Shown here piece after piece: positions 1 through 9,010 of a stretch of 63,297 nucleotides of DNA. A model generated the notes under the pieces. It saw only the letters and a list, made by a program, of their open reading frames with translations. It was not told where the DNA came from and made no database searches. The position numbers were made by a program, and so were the translations under genes. The first letter of the stretch is position 1; every line of letters starts with the position of its first letter. The DNA is taken from assembly GCF_008993995.1 (NCBI RefSeq), contig NZ_BKNN01000009.1:1-63297 (forward strand), given 5' to 3'. Origin of the DNA: Acinetobacter brisouii (GTDB lineage: Bacteria > Pseudomonadota > Gammaproteobacteria > Pseudomonadales > Moraxellaceae).

Positions 1-8
1 AAAATGTA

Positions 9-1721
9 TTACACATTTGGATAATTTGGTCCACCGCCGCCTTCAGGTGCAACCCAAGTAATGTTCTGTGACGGGTCTTTAATATCACAGGTTTTACAGT
101 GGACACAGTTGGCTGCGTTAATCTGAAAGCGTTTTGAACCGTCATTTTCCTCGACAATTTCATATACACCAGCAGGACAGTAACGTTGTGCAGGTTCATC
201 CCATTTCGGCAGATTGACATTCACAGGAATCGAAGCATCCGCCAGTTTCAAATGCGATGGCTGATTTTCTTCATGTACAGTATTAGAAATAAAGACTGAC
301 GATAAACGGTCAAAAGTCAGCTTGCCATCTGGTTTTGGATAATTTGGCTTAAAGTTGACTGCATCAACAGTTTTTAAAGCTTTAAAGTCAGGCACAAGAT
401 CATGCAGGGTAAAAGGAATACGGAATACGTTTTGGTCGATAAAGTTAAACCCACCGCCAATGTACGTGCCAAACTTATGCATGGCTGGGCCAAAGTTGCG
501 CGAGTTATATAACTCTTCTTTGAGCCAGCTATTTTCATATTTTTGAGTGTACGCAGTGACTTCTTTGATGAAGACATCATCACCTTCAGTGACACGGGCA
601 AAACCAACTTCACCACCTTGAGCTACGCCTGCGGCAATCGCTTCAAAGATCGCCTCGCCACAGAGCATGCCTGATTTCATGGCAGTATGTGAGCCTTTGA
701 TTTTGGCAAAGTTCAGGAAGCCTGCATCATCACCAATCAGGCAGCCACCTGGGAAAGTCAGTTTTGGTAGCGAGTTAAAGCCACCTTTCACCACGGCACG
801 CGCACCGTAAGAAATACGTTTCCCACCTTCTAGGAACTGTTTAATCAGCGGATGAGTTTTCCAGCGCTGCATTTCCATAAATGGATAAACATGCGGATTG
901 TCATAAGACAAGTCAGCAATCACACCCAAAGATACTTGGTTGTTTTCACCATGATACAACCACCAGCCACCAGCAGTGCCTGTTTCGGCAAACGGCCAGC
1001 CTGTACCATGCATCACCAAACCTTCTTGGTGTTTGGCTGGGTCAATTTCCCAAAGTTCTTTAATGCCGATACCGTAATGCTGTGGATCAGCATCTTTATC
1101 GAGGTTATATTGAGCAATCAGACGTTTGCCTAAATGACCACGGCAGCCTTCTGCAAATAAAGTGTATTTTGCATGCAGTTCATAACCAGGCGCAAAGTTG
1201 TGGGTCGGTTGACCATCTTTACCAATGCCCATGTCACCTGTTTGAATGCCTTTCACAGAACCATCTTCATGGAACAAAATTTCAGATGCTGCAAAGCCCG
1301 GGAATACTGATACTTCCAGTTCTTCAGCTTTCTGACCAAGCCAACGAACCACATTGCCTAAAGACACCACATAGTTGCCATTGTTATGCATGGTTTTTGG
1401 CACCATCCAGTGAGGGGCTTCTTTATGGGTACTGTCAGACAGCAAGAAATAGGTTTTGTCCTGTGTCACAGGAACATTCAGCGGTGCGCCTTCTTCTTTC
1501 CAATTAGGAAACAGCTCATTGAGCGCACGAGGTTCAAGAACAGCACCAGAAAGAATATGCGCGCCAACTTCGGAGCCTTTTTCCACGACACACACAGAAA
1601 GATCGGGTAAATTGTTTTCAATTGCGAGTTGACGGATTTTGATTGCGGCAGAAAGACCAGATGGCCCTGCGCCAACGATCACGACATCAAACTCCATCGA
1701 TTCACGTTCGATGTGCTCCAT
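9..1721 (-). CDS. Electron transfer flavoprotein-ubiquinone oxidoreductase (ETF-QO)
   Basis: This enzyme passes electrons from reduced ETF, loaded by acyl-CoA and other dehydrogenases, to the inner-membrane ubiquinone pool. The N-terminus has the FAD dinucleotide-binding motif VVIVGAGPSGLSAA. The C-terminus has the 4Fe-4S ligand set, with a Cys in RYCPAGVYE and three in NCVHCKTC. The open frame extends to a TTG at 1757. The ATG at 1721 is preferred because GAGGAG lies just upstream of it; this gives 570 residues, normal for the family. No etfA or etfB is adjacent, so its partners are elsewhere. The gene is complete, with its stop at the window edge. Confidence 0.96.
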   Translation of the reverse strand: MEHIERESMEFDVVIVGAGPSGLSAAIKIRQLAIENNLPDLSVCVVEKGSEVGAHILSGAVLEPRALNELFPNWKEEGAPLNVPVTQDKTYFLLSDSTHKEAPHWMVPKTMHNNGNYVVSLGNVVRWLGQKAEELEVSVFPGFAASEILFHEDGSVKGIQTGDMGIGKDGQPTHNFAPGYELHAKYTLFAEGCRGHLGKRLIAQYNLDKDADPQHYGIGIKELWEIDPAKHQEGLVMHGTGWPFAETGTAGGWWLYHGENNQVSLGVIADLSYDNPHVYPFMEMQRWKTHPLIKQFLEGGKRISYGARAVVKGGFNSLPKLTFPGGCLIGDDAGFLNFAKIKGSHTAMKSGMLCGEAIFEAIAAGVAQGGEVGFARVTEGDDVFIKEVTAYTQKYENSWLKEELYNSRNFGPAMHKFGTYIGGGFNFIDQNVFRIPFTLHDLVPDFKALKTVDAVNFKPNYPKPDGKLTFDRLSSVFISNTVHEENQPSHLKLADASIPVNVNLPKWDEPAQRYCPAGVYEIVEENDGSKRFQINAANCVHCKTCDIKDPSQNITWVAPEGGGGPNYPNV

Positions 1722-1798
1722 GTAGGACTCCTCATATTGCTTAAAGGTGGCAACCAAAAGCGAAAACTGGTGCTGCCATGAGTGTTCTTTGGGGTAGA

Positions 1799-1829
1799 TT
1801 CAAATATTTTCAGTTAGTATAGATTTGAA
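1799..1829. promoter_or_regulatory. Inverted repeat between ETF-QO gene and DUF1285 gene
   Basis: Seven-base arms TTCAAAT (1799-1805) and ATTTGAA (1823-1829) flank a 17-base spacer in the divergent intergenic region. The position suits an operator for the ETF-QO gene, but the arms are AT-rich and could be chance. Confidence 0.2.
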
Positions 1830-1888
1830 CCGTGTTCAGTCCATTGACTGAGAGGGCTGTATTTTCTGTCAAATAGGGCATAAAAGCG

Positions 1889-2500
1889 ATGGCAAATCAA
1901 AAGATTTCACCCGATATGAACAAAAAAACGTCAAGTAGTGATAATAAAAATTTTATGCAGATTACTCAATACTTAAAAGATGGACAGCAAAGTCACAAAA
2001 GGTCAATTCCCCCTCTTGACCAGTGGCATCCAACACATTGTGGCAAAATGAATTTAGTCATAAAATCCAACGGAGAATGGTGGCACGAAGGTCAATTGAT
2101 CACGCGAAAAAGCCTGATTGACCTGTTTTCTAGTGTGCTTTGGAAAGATAAAGATACATTTTATTTAAAGACGCCTGTCGAACAAATTGAGATTGAAGTT
2201 GAAGATGCACCGCTGCAAATCAATCAGGTGGATCAAGTCGAACTCAATGGGAAAAGCCATTTGCAGTTGACCACGACCCATGGTGATGTCGTGATTGTTG
2301 ATGCTGAACACCCGATTTTTATGCAGCAGTATGCAGGCGAATGGCGTGCTTATGTGCATGTCCGTTTTGGTTTAAATGCCCTGATTCAACGTCAGTGTTT
2401 TTATCATCTGATCGACTATGGAACACTCAGTGAAACCGAACACGGCGAGAGCATTTTGTCTTTACAAAGTGGTGATTTGCTCTTGCAATTACACAGTTGA
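1889..2500 (+). CDS. DUF1285 domain-containing protein
   Basis: This 203-residue protein belongs to the DUF1285 family, recognised by the stretch PPLDQWHPTHCGKMNL followed by IKSNGEWWHEGQLITR at about residues 41-75. The family consists of small soluble proteins with no assigned reaction. There is no signal peptide or membrane segment. The first 40 residues are polar, low in conservation and probably disordered, so the start could be the second Met at 1916. The gene lies divergent to ETF-QO and 46 bases upstream of murI. The family call is good but no function should be inferred from it. Confidence 0.85.
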   Translation: MANQKISPDMNKKTSSSDNKNFMQITQYLKDGQQSHKRSIPPLDQWHPTHCGKMNLVIKSNGEWWHEGQLITRKSLIDLFSSVLWKDKDTFYLKTPVEQIEIEVEDAPLQINQVDQVELNGKSHLQLTTTHGDVVIVDAEHPIFMQQYAGEWRAYVHVRFGLNALIQRQCFYHLIDYGTLSETEHGESILSLQSGDLLLQLHS

Positions 2501-2546
2501 GGTTTAAGCTTTACACATGAATTTGATTGCCATTTAAAGTCTGACC

Positions 2547-3413
2547 ATGACCGCAATACAACCCAGACCACTTATTTCTCAGCCCATGCCTCAAGCCGAT
2601 GCGCATGCCCCGATTGGAATTTTTGATTCAGGAATTGGCGGCTTATCGGTTGTCAAAGAAATTGCCCAGTATTTACCGAATGAGCGCATTCTTTATTTTG
2701 CGGATACAGCCCATGTGCCTTATGGCTCGCGTTCTGGACAAGATATTCAGGAGCTGACCGCCCATGCGATTGAGTGGCTGTATCGTCAAGGCTGTAAAGC
2801 TGTAGTGGTCGCGTGCAATACGGCATCAGCTTTTAGTCTAGACTATTTGCGTGAGCACTATGGGGAAAATTTTCCGATTATTGGTTTAGTTCCTGCACTT
2901 AAACCTGCGGTTCTACAAACGAAAAGTAAAGTTGTGGCTGTTTTAGCAACGCCTGCAACCTTTCGTGGGCAGTTAATCAAAGATGTGATGCAACATTTTG
3001 CCGAACCAGCAGGTGTGAGTGTCATTACAGTGACTTGTTTAGAACTTGTTCCATTGATTGAAGCGGGACAGGAAATGAGTCCACGCTGTTTGGAACTCTT
3101 AAAACAATGTTTAAGCCCAGCCGCCGAGCAAGGTGCAGATTATTTGGTATTGGGATGCACCCATTATCCGTTTTTGACCGATGCCATACAGCATGTGTTT
3201 GGAGATCAGTTTAAGCTTGTCGATTCGGGTCTGGCTGTGGCACGCCAAACATCGCGTATGCTGATTAAACATGGCTTGCTCAATGATCAGCCGATTTTGG
3301 GGAAACAGATTATTTGCTATGCCAGTGGCGGAAAGACACAACAATTAAACACAGTCATTCAGCATTTAATGCCGTTACATTTACAATGGGAGATTGCAAA
3401 TCTTATACTGTGA
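2547..3413 (+). CDS. murI: Glutamate racemase
   Basis: MurI converts L-glutamate to D-glutamate for peptidoglycan stem peptides in the cytoplasm. The family signature IGIFDSGIGGLSVV is near residue 22. The two catalytic cysteines are in VACNTASA and LGCTHYPF, in the usual order. Length is 288 residues, slightly longer than many homologues because of a 20-residue N-terminal extension. The start may therefore be a later codon, since the ribosome-binding site before 2547 is weak. It lies downstream of the DUF1285 gene on the same strand. Confidence 0.96.
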   Translation: MTAIQPRPLISQPMPQADAHAPIGIFDSGIGGLSVVKEIAQYLPNERILYFADTAHVPYGSRSGQDIQELTAHAIEWLYRQGCKAVVVACNTASAFSLDYLREHYGENFPIIGLVPALKPAVLQTKSKVVAVLATPATFRGQLIKDVMQHFAEPAGVSVITVTCLELVPLIEAGQEMSPRCLELLKQCLSPAAEQGADYLVLGCTHYPFLTDAIQHVFGDQFKLVDSGLAVARQTSRMLIKHGLLNDQPILGKQIICYASGGKTQQLNTVIQHLMPLHLQWEIANLIL

Positions 3414-3494
3414 TTTATACTAAAATCGCTGTTTTTTGTTTGATTTATAAATCAAATTTGGCTCAGTTCTCATAGTACACTCAAGAGTATAATT

Positions 3495-4499
3495 ATGGTC
3501 GATAAACGATACCAAGTGTTTATTTCTACCTCAGGGCAGGAAATGCTACCAGAGCGGAGTGTGTTGTGTCAGACCTTAGTCGGGATGGGATTTTTTGCTT
3601 GGGGGCTTGAACAAAGAACGCCATTAAGCACAAGTTTGGCGCGTCGGCAAATTGATGATTGTGACTATGTGATTATGCTGCTAGGCAATCATTATGGTGA
3701 ACAATCCATGTCTGGCGTGAGTTATATGCAGCTCGAATATATTTATGCGATAAGTAAAGACAAACCGATTATTGCCTTTATTCATTCAGATCTTGAGTCA
3801 CGGCGCGATATTTTGCCGAAAGAACCCGAGATTGTGCAGGAAAAATTTCAGGCGTTTCGCCAAATTCTACAACAAGAAGTCGAGCATATTTTTTATTTTC
3901 GCAATGTCCGTGAACTTGAATTAACGGTGAGAATGAATATGTCCAATATGTTAATTCGTTATCCTGCACTCGGTTGGGTACGCCCACAAAATACACAAGA
4001 ACTTAATGATGAAATTGCGGCATTGAAAGAAAAAATAAAAGGTTTAGAAGGTGAGTTGGAACAAAAAACACCTGATCCCTTTTTGAATGTGCGTAAAGTG
4101 ACCAGTCAGGATACCTTTGATTTTGAATATCAACTGCATGCTTATCAGGATGGTAATTTTAAAGAGTTAAAAATCAATCGCCAAATGACATGGTTGGAGA
4201 TTTTACAACTTCTGTTTAAGGTCTTTAAAAATCAAACCCCAGAAGAATATTTTTCCATTCGGATCAATGATTATCTGAATGAAACAGGTTTAAAAGATGC
4301 TCAAGTTCAAATGCCAAGAGCACATGCAGTTGCACGTTCACAAATCAATTTCCGTGCTTTGCACAACATCAAACATCAACTCAAACAAAGCGACTGGATT
4401 ACGCCTGTTGGACGGGATGACCGTCAACGTGTGATGTGGCAATTTACCGAAAAGGGCAAGAATTTACTGAAAAAAATGACCGCCAGTAAAAATGCCTGA
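3495..4499 (+). CDS. DUF4062 domain protein with coiled coil and C-terminal helical domain
   Basis: The first 110 residues match DUF4062: YQVFISTSGQEMLPER at the start, then an acidic IDDCDYVIMLLGNHYG segment and a KPIIAFIH strand. DUF4062 has a TIR/STIR-like Rossmann fold and usually forms the N-terminal signalling part of multidomain, often defence-related, proteins. Residues about 165-190 look like a short coiled coil (LNDEIAALKEKIKGLEGELE). The C-terminal 140 residues are unrecognised; their end resembles a winged helix. Here the gene is single, between murI and hemH, with no NTPase or nuclease partner. The domain call is firm, the role unknown. Confidence 0.82.
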   Translation: MVDKRYQVFISTSGQEMLPERSVLCQTLVGMGFFAWGLEQRTPLSTSLARRQIDDCDYVIMLLGNHYGEQSMSGVSYMQLEYIYAISKDKPIIAFIHSDLESRRDILPKEPEIVQEKFQAFRQILQQEVEHIFYFRNVRELELTVRMNMSNMLIRYPALGWVRPQNTQELNDEIAALKEKIKGLEGELEQKTPDPFLNVRKVTSQDTFDFEYQLHAYQDGNFKELKINRQMTWLEILQLLFKVFKNQTPEEYFSIRINDYLNETGLKDAQVQMPRAHAVARSQINFRALHNIKHQLKQSDWITPVGRDDRQRVMWQFTEKGKNLLKKMTASKNA

Positions 4500-4540
4500 A
4501 AGGCTTATGATATGTTAGGCTGCATTCCTTTGCGCAATGA

Positions 4541-5554
4541 ATGAATAGGTTCACTGTGAAACCCAAGATCACTGTTATTTTAGCCAACTTAGGCACGCCC
4601 GATGCCGCGACTGTTCCTGCAGTACGTGCATTTCTCAAAGAGTTTTTATCAGATTCCCGTGTTATCGAAATCCCAAAACTGCTTTGGCAAATCATTCTAA
4701 GAGCTTTCATTTTACCATTTCGTCCAAAACGGGTGGCTCATGCTTATGCTTCGGTTTGGGGTGAAGACTCTCCAATGCGCGAAATCATGTTTCAGCAAGT
4801 GGAGTGGTTGAAACCGCGCCTTGAAGCCGCTTATCCCGAATTTGAGCTGAATATTGTGCCTGCCATGAGTTATGGCAATCCGGGATTAAAAGCACTTCTA
4901 AAAGAACTGCCACCACAAGAACATCTTTTGGTTTTACCCCTATTTCCGCAGTACTCAGCGACTTCAACCGCACCGCAGTACGATCAGTTAGCAGAATGGG
5001 TGATGCAGCAACGTAATTTGCCGGGTTTAACCATTATTCGGGATTATTATCAGCATCCACTGTATATTCAGGCACTGGCTGAGAGCGTGCAGCAGTATTG
5101 GGCTGAGCATGGTCGTGCTGAAAAATTGTTGATGTCATTTCATGGCATTCCACAGCCCTATGCAGACAAGGGCGACCCGTATCCCGAGCGCTGTCATGTC
5201 ACTGCCAATAAAGTCGCACAGGCTTTGGGCTTGATGGATGGAGATTGGGCGATCAGCTTCCAGTCCCGTTTTGGTAAACAAGAGTGGGTCAAACCGTATA
5301 CCGATGCGTTGCTAACCGAATGGGCACAACAAGGCGTGAAATCAGTCCAAGTCTTGAGTCCTGCATTTTCGGCAGACTGTCTTGAAACATTAGAAGAACT
5401 CGCCATTCAAAATGCAGAACTGTTCCAAAGCCAAGGTGGACAGTCGTATACTTATATTCCTGCTTTAAATACTCAGCCACTGCATTTGCAGTTGTTTGAA
5501 CAATTGTTGTCAGCGCATCTGACCGCTTTACAACAGACCTTTGCAAGTTACTGA
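4541..5554 (+). CDS. hemH: Ferrochelatase
   Basis: HemH inserts ferrous iron into protoporphyrin IX, the last step of protoheme synthesis, at the inner membrane. The N-terminus has the family motif [11 protein letters not shown]. The metal-binding histidine lies in [18 protein letters not shown], and the acidic helix [10 protein letters not shown] follows near residue 285. Length is 337 residues, typical for a bacterial ferrochelatase. The start is uncertain: ATG 4541 has no clear ribosome-binding site, and GTG 4556 has only a weak AGG upstream. It stands 41 bases after the DUF4062 gene and 12 before the MBL hydrolase. Confidence 0.96.
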   Translation: MNRFTVKPKITVILANLGTPDAATVPAVRAFLKEFLSDSRVIEIPKLLWQIILRAFILPFRPKRVAHAYASVWGEDSPMREIMFQQVEWLKPRLEAAYPEFELNIVPAMSYGNPGLKALLKELPPQEHLLVLPLFPQYSATSTAPQYDQLAEWVMQQRNLPGLTIIRDYYQHPLYIQALAESVQQYWAEHGRAEKLLMSFHGIPQPYADKGDPYPERCHVTANKVAQALGLMDGDWAISFQSRFGKQEWVKPYTDALLTEWAQQGVKSVQVLSPAFSADCLETLEELAIQNAELFQSQGGQSYTYIPALNTQPLHLQLFEQLLSAHLTALQQTFASY

Positions 5555-5566
5555 GATTAAGAAATT

Positions 5567-6211
5567 ATGCTTCAAGTTAAAATTGTCCCTGTCACGGCAT
5601 TTGCGCAAAATTGTTCAATCCTTTGGGATGCGGATACTAAACAGGCTGTATTGATTGATGCAGGTGGTGATGCGAAAAAATTGCAACAAGAAGTCGAAGC
5701 ACTCGGTTTAACCGTACAAGCACTTTGGGTCACGCATGGGCATTTGGATCATGTCGGGGCAGTCGGGGAATTAGCACGTGTGTGGCAAGTGCCCGTGATT
5801 GGCCCACAAAAGGAAGATCAGTTTTGGCTCGATGCACTGCAAGACGTTTCAGCGCGTTATGGCTTTCCAATTCCTGAACCTGTAGAAGTGACACAGTGGC
5901 TTGAAGGTGGGGAAACTTTAACTTTGGGTGAGCATCAGTTTGAAGTGCGCTATGCACCAGGACACACACCTGGACATGTGATGTTCTACAGTGCCGAATA
6001 TGGTTTGCTGTGGACGGGTGATGTGCTGTTTAAAGGTTCGATTGGGCGCACGGATTTTCCACGAGGCAATCATCAGCAATTACTGGATTCGATTCAACGG
6101 GAATGTTTTAGCTTGCCCGATGACACCCAGTTTATTTCAGGACATGGGCCAATCAGCACCATCGGACATGAAAAACAGTTCAATCCCTTTGTTGCCAGCA
6201 AAGCAGGTTAA
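5567..6211 (+). CDS. MBL-fold metallo-hydrolase (YcbL/glyoxalase II-like)
   Basis: This 214-residue protein is a single-domain metallo-beta-lactamase-fold hydrolase. The zinc ligands appear in order: THGHLDHVG, then GHTPGHV, TGDVLF and SGHGP. It resembles the short YcbL/glyoxalase II-like group, which lacks the C-terminal substrate domain of true GloB, so a thioester substrate is likely but unproven. It starts 12 bases after hemH and is probably co-transcribed with it. The next gene, yacG, converges on it. Confidence 0.9.
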   Translation: MLQVKIVPVTAFAQNCSILWDADTKQAVLIDAGGDAKKLQQEVEALGLTVQALWVTHGHLDHVGAVGELARVWQVPVIGPQKEDQFWLDALQDVSARYGFPIPEPVEVTQWLEGGETLTLGEHQFEVRYAPGHTPGHVMFYSAEYGLLWTGDVLFKGSIGRTDFPRGNHQQLLDSIQRECFSLPDDTQFISGHGPISTIGHEKQFNPFVASKAG

Positions 6212-6217
6212 GACCTG

Positions 6218-6403
6218 CTAAAACTCATCTTCTTGGCGAGAAATATCTGATTGCGGTGAGTCTTGAGTGGGTAGACGATAATCTTCGTTTGCCCATGCAC
6301 CGAGATCAATCAGTTTGCAACGCTCCGAACAAAATGGACGATAAGCATTATCTTCCCAGTGGCTCGGTTCACCGCAGCGTGGGCAAGGGAAAGTGCGAGG
6401 CAT
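6218..6403 (-). CDS. yacG: DNA gyrase inhibitor YacG, zinc-binding
   Basis: YacG is a small zinc protein that binds GyrB and inhibits gyrase in E. coli. Four cysteines form a C-x2-C and C-x3-C pair: CPRC at residues 7-10 and CSERC at 25-29. The conserved [14 protein letters not shown] segment follows. Length is 61 residues, normal for the family. GGAG lies six bases before the ATG. Unlike the common coaE-yacG arrangement, it stands alone here, convergent with the MBL gene and divergent from the methyltransferase. Confidence 0.93.
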   Translation of the reverse strand: MPRTFPCPRCGEPSHWEDNAYRPFCSERCKLIDLGAWANEDYRLPTQDSPQSDISRQEDEF

Positions 6404-6491
6404 AAGTAACTCCTACAAAAGCGTTTTCGGGTAGGCATTTGGTCAAGCACTTGTTAGACTTGTGCCAATTTGTGAATAGTTTGATCTGATT

Positions 6492-7124
6492 ATGCATCTT
6501 CGTCAATTTCAAGCCCAGCGTATGCAAGCCCCGCGTGACTTTCAGACCATTGAAAATCTACCTGTTTGTGTGGAAATCGGTGCAGGCAAAGGTAAACATG
6601 CTGTTTTGTTTAGCCAGCAACAGCCTCAGTCGACGCTGTATGCAATTGAGCGGACGCGCGAAAAATTTGAAGCGATGCAAAAACAGCATCAATTGGCTAA
6701 TTTAAACAATTTGTGTCCTGTTCATGCTGATGCGTTGCCGTGGATTACCCATGCGCTTTATCCTGCACAGGTTGAACAGTTTTTTATTTTGTATCCCAAT
6801 CCTGAACCGCATAACCCTGCGCAGCGTTGGGTGAATATGCCATTTTTCGAGTTCATTTTGTCGCGTTTGCAGTTCGGGGGGCAGATTACCCTTGCTAGCA
6901 ATATTCCTGAATATATTGAGGAAGCCGAACAGCAACTCAAAGACATCTGGAAATTACCCTATGAAAAACAGGTGATTGCATCGGATTCAGCCCGCACACA
7001 TTTTGAAGTGAAATATTTGGAACGTGGTGAATTGTGTCAGCAACTCATCATCCGTAAACCTGCGGATTACACCACCCGTTTTGACGACTTTATGCCGCTC
7101 TTGGGACAAAACCATGCAGGCTAA
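6492..7124 (+). CDS. TrmB-like SAM-dependent methyltransferase, divergent
   Basis: The SAM-binding motif is CVEIGAGKGKH near residue 30. The C-terminus has the TrmB-like RTHFEVKYLERGE. TrmB methylates N7 of G46 in tRNA. Here the usual catalytic loop (FPDPWPKxRHxKRR) is replaced by YPNPEPHNPAQRWV, lacking most of the basic residues, and the following TD-x3-Y motif reads ASNIPEY. With 210 residues it is also shorter than usual. It is best treated as a TrmB-related paralogue whose substrate is open. Its last 11 bases overlap the next gene, so the two are probably translated together. Confidence 0.8.
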   Translation: MHLRQFQAQRMQAPRDFQTIENLPVCVEIGAGKGKHAVLFSQQQPQSTLYAIERTREKFEAMQKQHQLANLNNLCPVHADALPWITHALYPAQVEQFFILYPNPEPHNPAQRWVNMPFFEFILSRLQFGGQITLASNIPEYIEEAEQQLKDIWKLPYEKQVIASDSARTHFEVKYLERGELCQQLIIRKPADYTTRFDDFMPLLGQNHAG

Positions 7125-8310
7125 ATCGGTGGCGATTGTCGGGGCAGGACCTGCGGGCCTAATGGCTGCCGAAGTGTTGAGCCAGTCAGGTTATGCCGTT
7201 GAAGTCTTTGAACAGATGCCTTCGGCAGCCCGTAAATTCCTGATGGCAGGTAAAACAGGACTCAATATTTCCCATGCCGAAGCTTTGCCTGAGTTTATCC
7301 AGCGTTATGACCATGCCGATTGGTTGAAACCATGGTTAGAGCAGTGGGATGCTACATGGATTCGCCAATGGATGGGTGACTTAGGCATTGAATCCTATGT
7401 TGGTACATCAGGGCGAATTTTCCCTGTCGAGATGAAAGCGGCACCGTTATTACGTGCTTGGCTGAAACGCTTAACTGAGTCGGGTGTGGTGTTTCATTAT
7501 CGGCATCGCTGTGTCGACATTCAGCCTGAGCAAGTGTTGTGTTTTCAGCATACGCAAATGCCCGATGCACCTATCATTCAACAGAAATTTTCCGCGATTA
7601 TTTTAGCCTGTGGGGCTGTGTCTTGGTCACGCTTGGGCAGTGATGGCGCATGGCAAGCATGGCTGAAACCTGAAGAAATTCAAACTTTTCAGGCGAGCAA
7701 TGCTGGTGTGGAACGAACATGGTCAAGCTATATGCAGCCTGTGTTTGGTCAGCCTTTAAAGCGGGTGAAAGCTTGGGTCGATCAAGCGGAACAGGCAAGT
7801 ATGGGCGATATTGTGATTACCCAATATGGTCTAGAAAGTGGACTGATTTATAAGTTGAATCGTGCCCTGCGACAGCAATCTTCCATGCAGCTTTACTTGG
7901 ATGTGTTGCCTGAACTGACCCAAGCAGAATTGACTCATAAATTACAACCTCATAAAAAACAGTCGATGGCAAATATTTGGCGTAAAGCAGGTTTAGACGC
8001 TGCAAAAGCCAATTTAGTCCGCGAGCTTGTGCCGAAGACACTTTGGCAGCAACCTGAAGCATTGGCGGCTCAGATTAAGCAGCTTCCGATTGCGCTAACA
8101 GGTTTTCGTCCGATTGAGGAAGCGATTAGTTGTGCGGGTGGCGTCAAGCAAGACGTTCTCAGTGATGCCTTACAGCTCAAGCAGCATGCAGGTATTTTCT
8201 GTTGTGGTGAAATGCTGGATTGGGATGCCCCAACGGGTGGCTACTTACTCACGGCATGTTTCGCGACAGGACGTGCAGCAGCACAAGGTGTGGCGCAGTT
8301 TTTAAGCTAA
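7114..8310 (+). CDS. BaiN/HI0933-family flavoprotein (TIGR03862-like)
   Basis: This is an FAD-dependent protein of the BaiN/HI0933 group. The N-terminus has VAIVGAGPAGLMAA, followed by the family motif KFLMAGKTGLNISH. The C-terminus has TGFRPIEEAISCAGGV and DWDAPTGGYLLTACFATG, which close the FAD site. The frame is open from 7024, but the ATG at 7114 directly precedes the Rossmann strand, giving 398 residues. It overlaps the methyltransferase stop by 11 bases. The cellular substrate of the family is unknown. Confidence 0.88.
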   Translation: MQAKSVAIVGAGPAGLMAAEVLSQSGYAVEVFEQMPSAARKFLMAGKTGLNISHAEALPEFIQRYDHADWLKPWLEQWDATWIRQWMGDLGIESYVGTSGRIFPVEMKAAPLLRAWLKRLTESGVVFHYRHRCVDIQPEQVLCFQHTQMPDAPIIQQKFSAIILACGAVSWSRLGSDGAWQAWLKPEEIQTFQASNAGVERTWSSYMQPVFGQPLKRVKAWVDQAEQASMGDIVITQYGLESGLIYKLNRALRQQSSMQLYLDVLPELTQAELTHKLQPHKKQSMANIWRKAGLDAAKANLVRELVPKTLWQQPEALAAQIKQLPIALTGFRPIEEAISCAGGVKQDVLSDALQLKQHAGIFCCGEMLDWDAPTGGYLLTACFATGRAAAQGVAQFLS

Positions 8311-8367
8311 ATCCTATCTATTTTTGTTATGCTGACGCCACGATCAATACAACATGAAGGAAGAAAA

Positions 8368-8775
8368 ATGTCTGAAACGATCTATCGTGGCAGTTGTTTA
8401 TGCCAAGGCATTCAATACGAAGTGCATGGTGCAATTGGTGATATTGTCGAATGTCATTGTCAACGTTGCCGCAAAGCCAATGGCAGTGCTTATGCTGCCA
8501 ATGCCCCGATTCGTGTTGCAGACTTTAAGATTGTAAAAGGTGAGCACTTACTAAAAAAATATCAATCCACTGCAACGACACAGCGCTGTTTCTGTAGCGA
8601 ATGTGGTTCACCGATTATCAGCGTAAAAGAAGAAACACCAGACCTGTATCGTTTACGCATTGGTACACTCGACACACCACTCACGCAAAAACCAACCATG
8701 CATATTTTTGCTGCCTCAAAAGCAGAGTGGGATGAAATTTGTGATGAATTGCCACAGTATGCAGAACGCCCTTAA
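8368..8775 (+). CDS. GFA/CENP-V-like zinc protein
   Basis: This 135-residue protein belongs to the glutathione-dependent formaldehyde-activating (GFA) family, a small zinc fold. Zinc ligands are visible in GSCLCQGIQYE, ECHCQRCRKANGSAY and CFCSECGSPI. Most family members are not proven GFA enzymes, so no formaldehyde role is claimed. The start at 8368 is chosen over 8329 because AAGGAAG lies just upstream and the protein then begins at the usual place. It is followed by the fluoride riboswitch. Confidence 0.9.
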   Translation: MSETIYRGSCLCQGIQYEVHGAIGDIVECHCQRCRKANGSAYAANAPIRVADFKIVKGEHLLKKYQSTATTQRCFCSECGSPIISVKEETPDLYRLRIGTLDTPLTQKPTMHIFAASKAEWDEICDELPQYAERP

Positions 8776-8829
8776 AAAGATCGGGAAAAACAATTTTTCA
8801 TGTGATTGAAAGATCGTCTAAGATAAGTC

Positions 8830-8887
8830 CATCGGGAGATGGCATTCCTCCTGTCACAAACCGCCGTATCGGCTAATGATGCCTACG
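8830..8887 (+). ncRNA. Fluoride riboswitch aptamer (crcB motif)
   Basis: The segment has the hallmark parts of the crcB motif in order: GGGAGATGGCATTCCTCC, then AAACCGCC, a short hairpin, and AATGATGCCTAC. GGCAT (8841-8845) can pair with ATGCC near 8879-8883 as in known aptamers. The gene 120 bases downstream is crcB, the fluoride exporter, which confirms the call. One deviation is GCTAATGATG where most members read GCTGATGATG. A weak promoter with -10 TAAGAT at 8819-8824 would start transcription at the aptamer edge. Confidence 0.93.
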
Positions 8888-8960
8888 CCACCCTTCATCA
8901 ATGACAGGGTACGTAGGTTTCGTGTGCGTACTCTGTTTAGGAGTACTTTAATGTTCTTTT
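8882..8960 (+). promoter_or_regulatory. Expression platform of the fluoride riboswitch
   Basis: Three overlapping helices can form here. CCTACG (8882-8887) pairs with CGTAGG (8912-8917), extended by ACCCT (8890-8894) with AGGGT (8906-8910). GTACG (8909-8913) pairs with CGTAC (8927-8931). GTACTC (8928-8933) pairs with GAGTAC (8941-8946) and is followed by a T-rich stretch. The first helix uses the 3' strand of the aptamer, so ligand binding should block it. Which helix is the off state is inferred, not shown. Confidence 0.6.
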
Positions 8961-9010
8961 TATTCTCATCATCTACTCTTTTAGATTTGTGCTAAAGGAG
9001 AGTCAAATCT

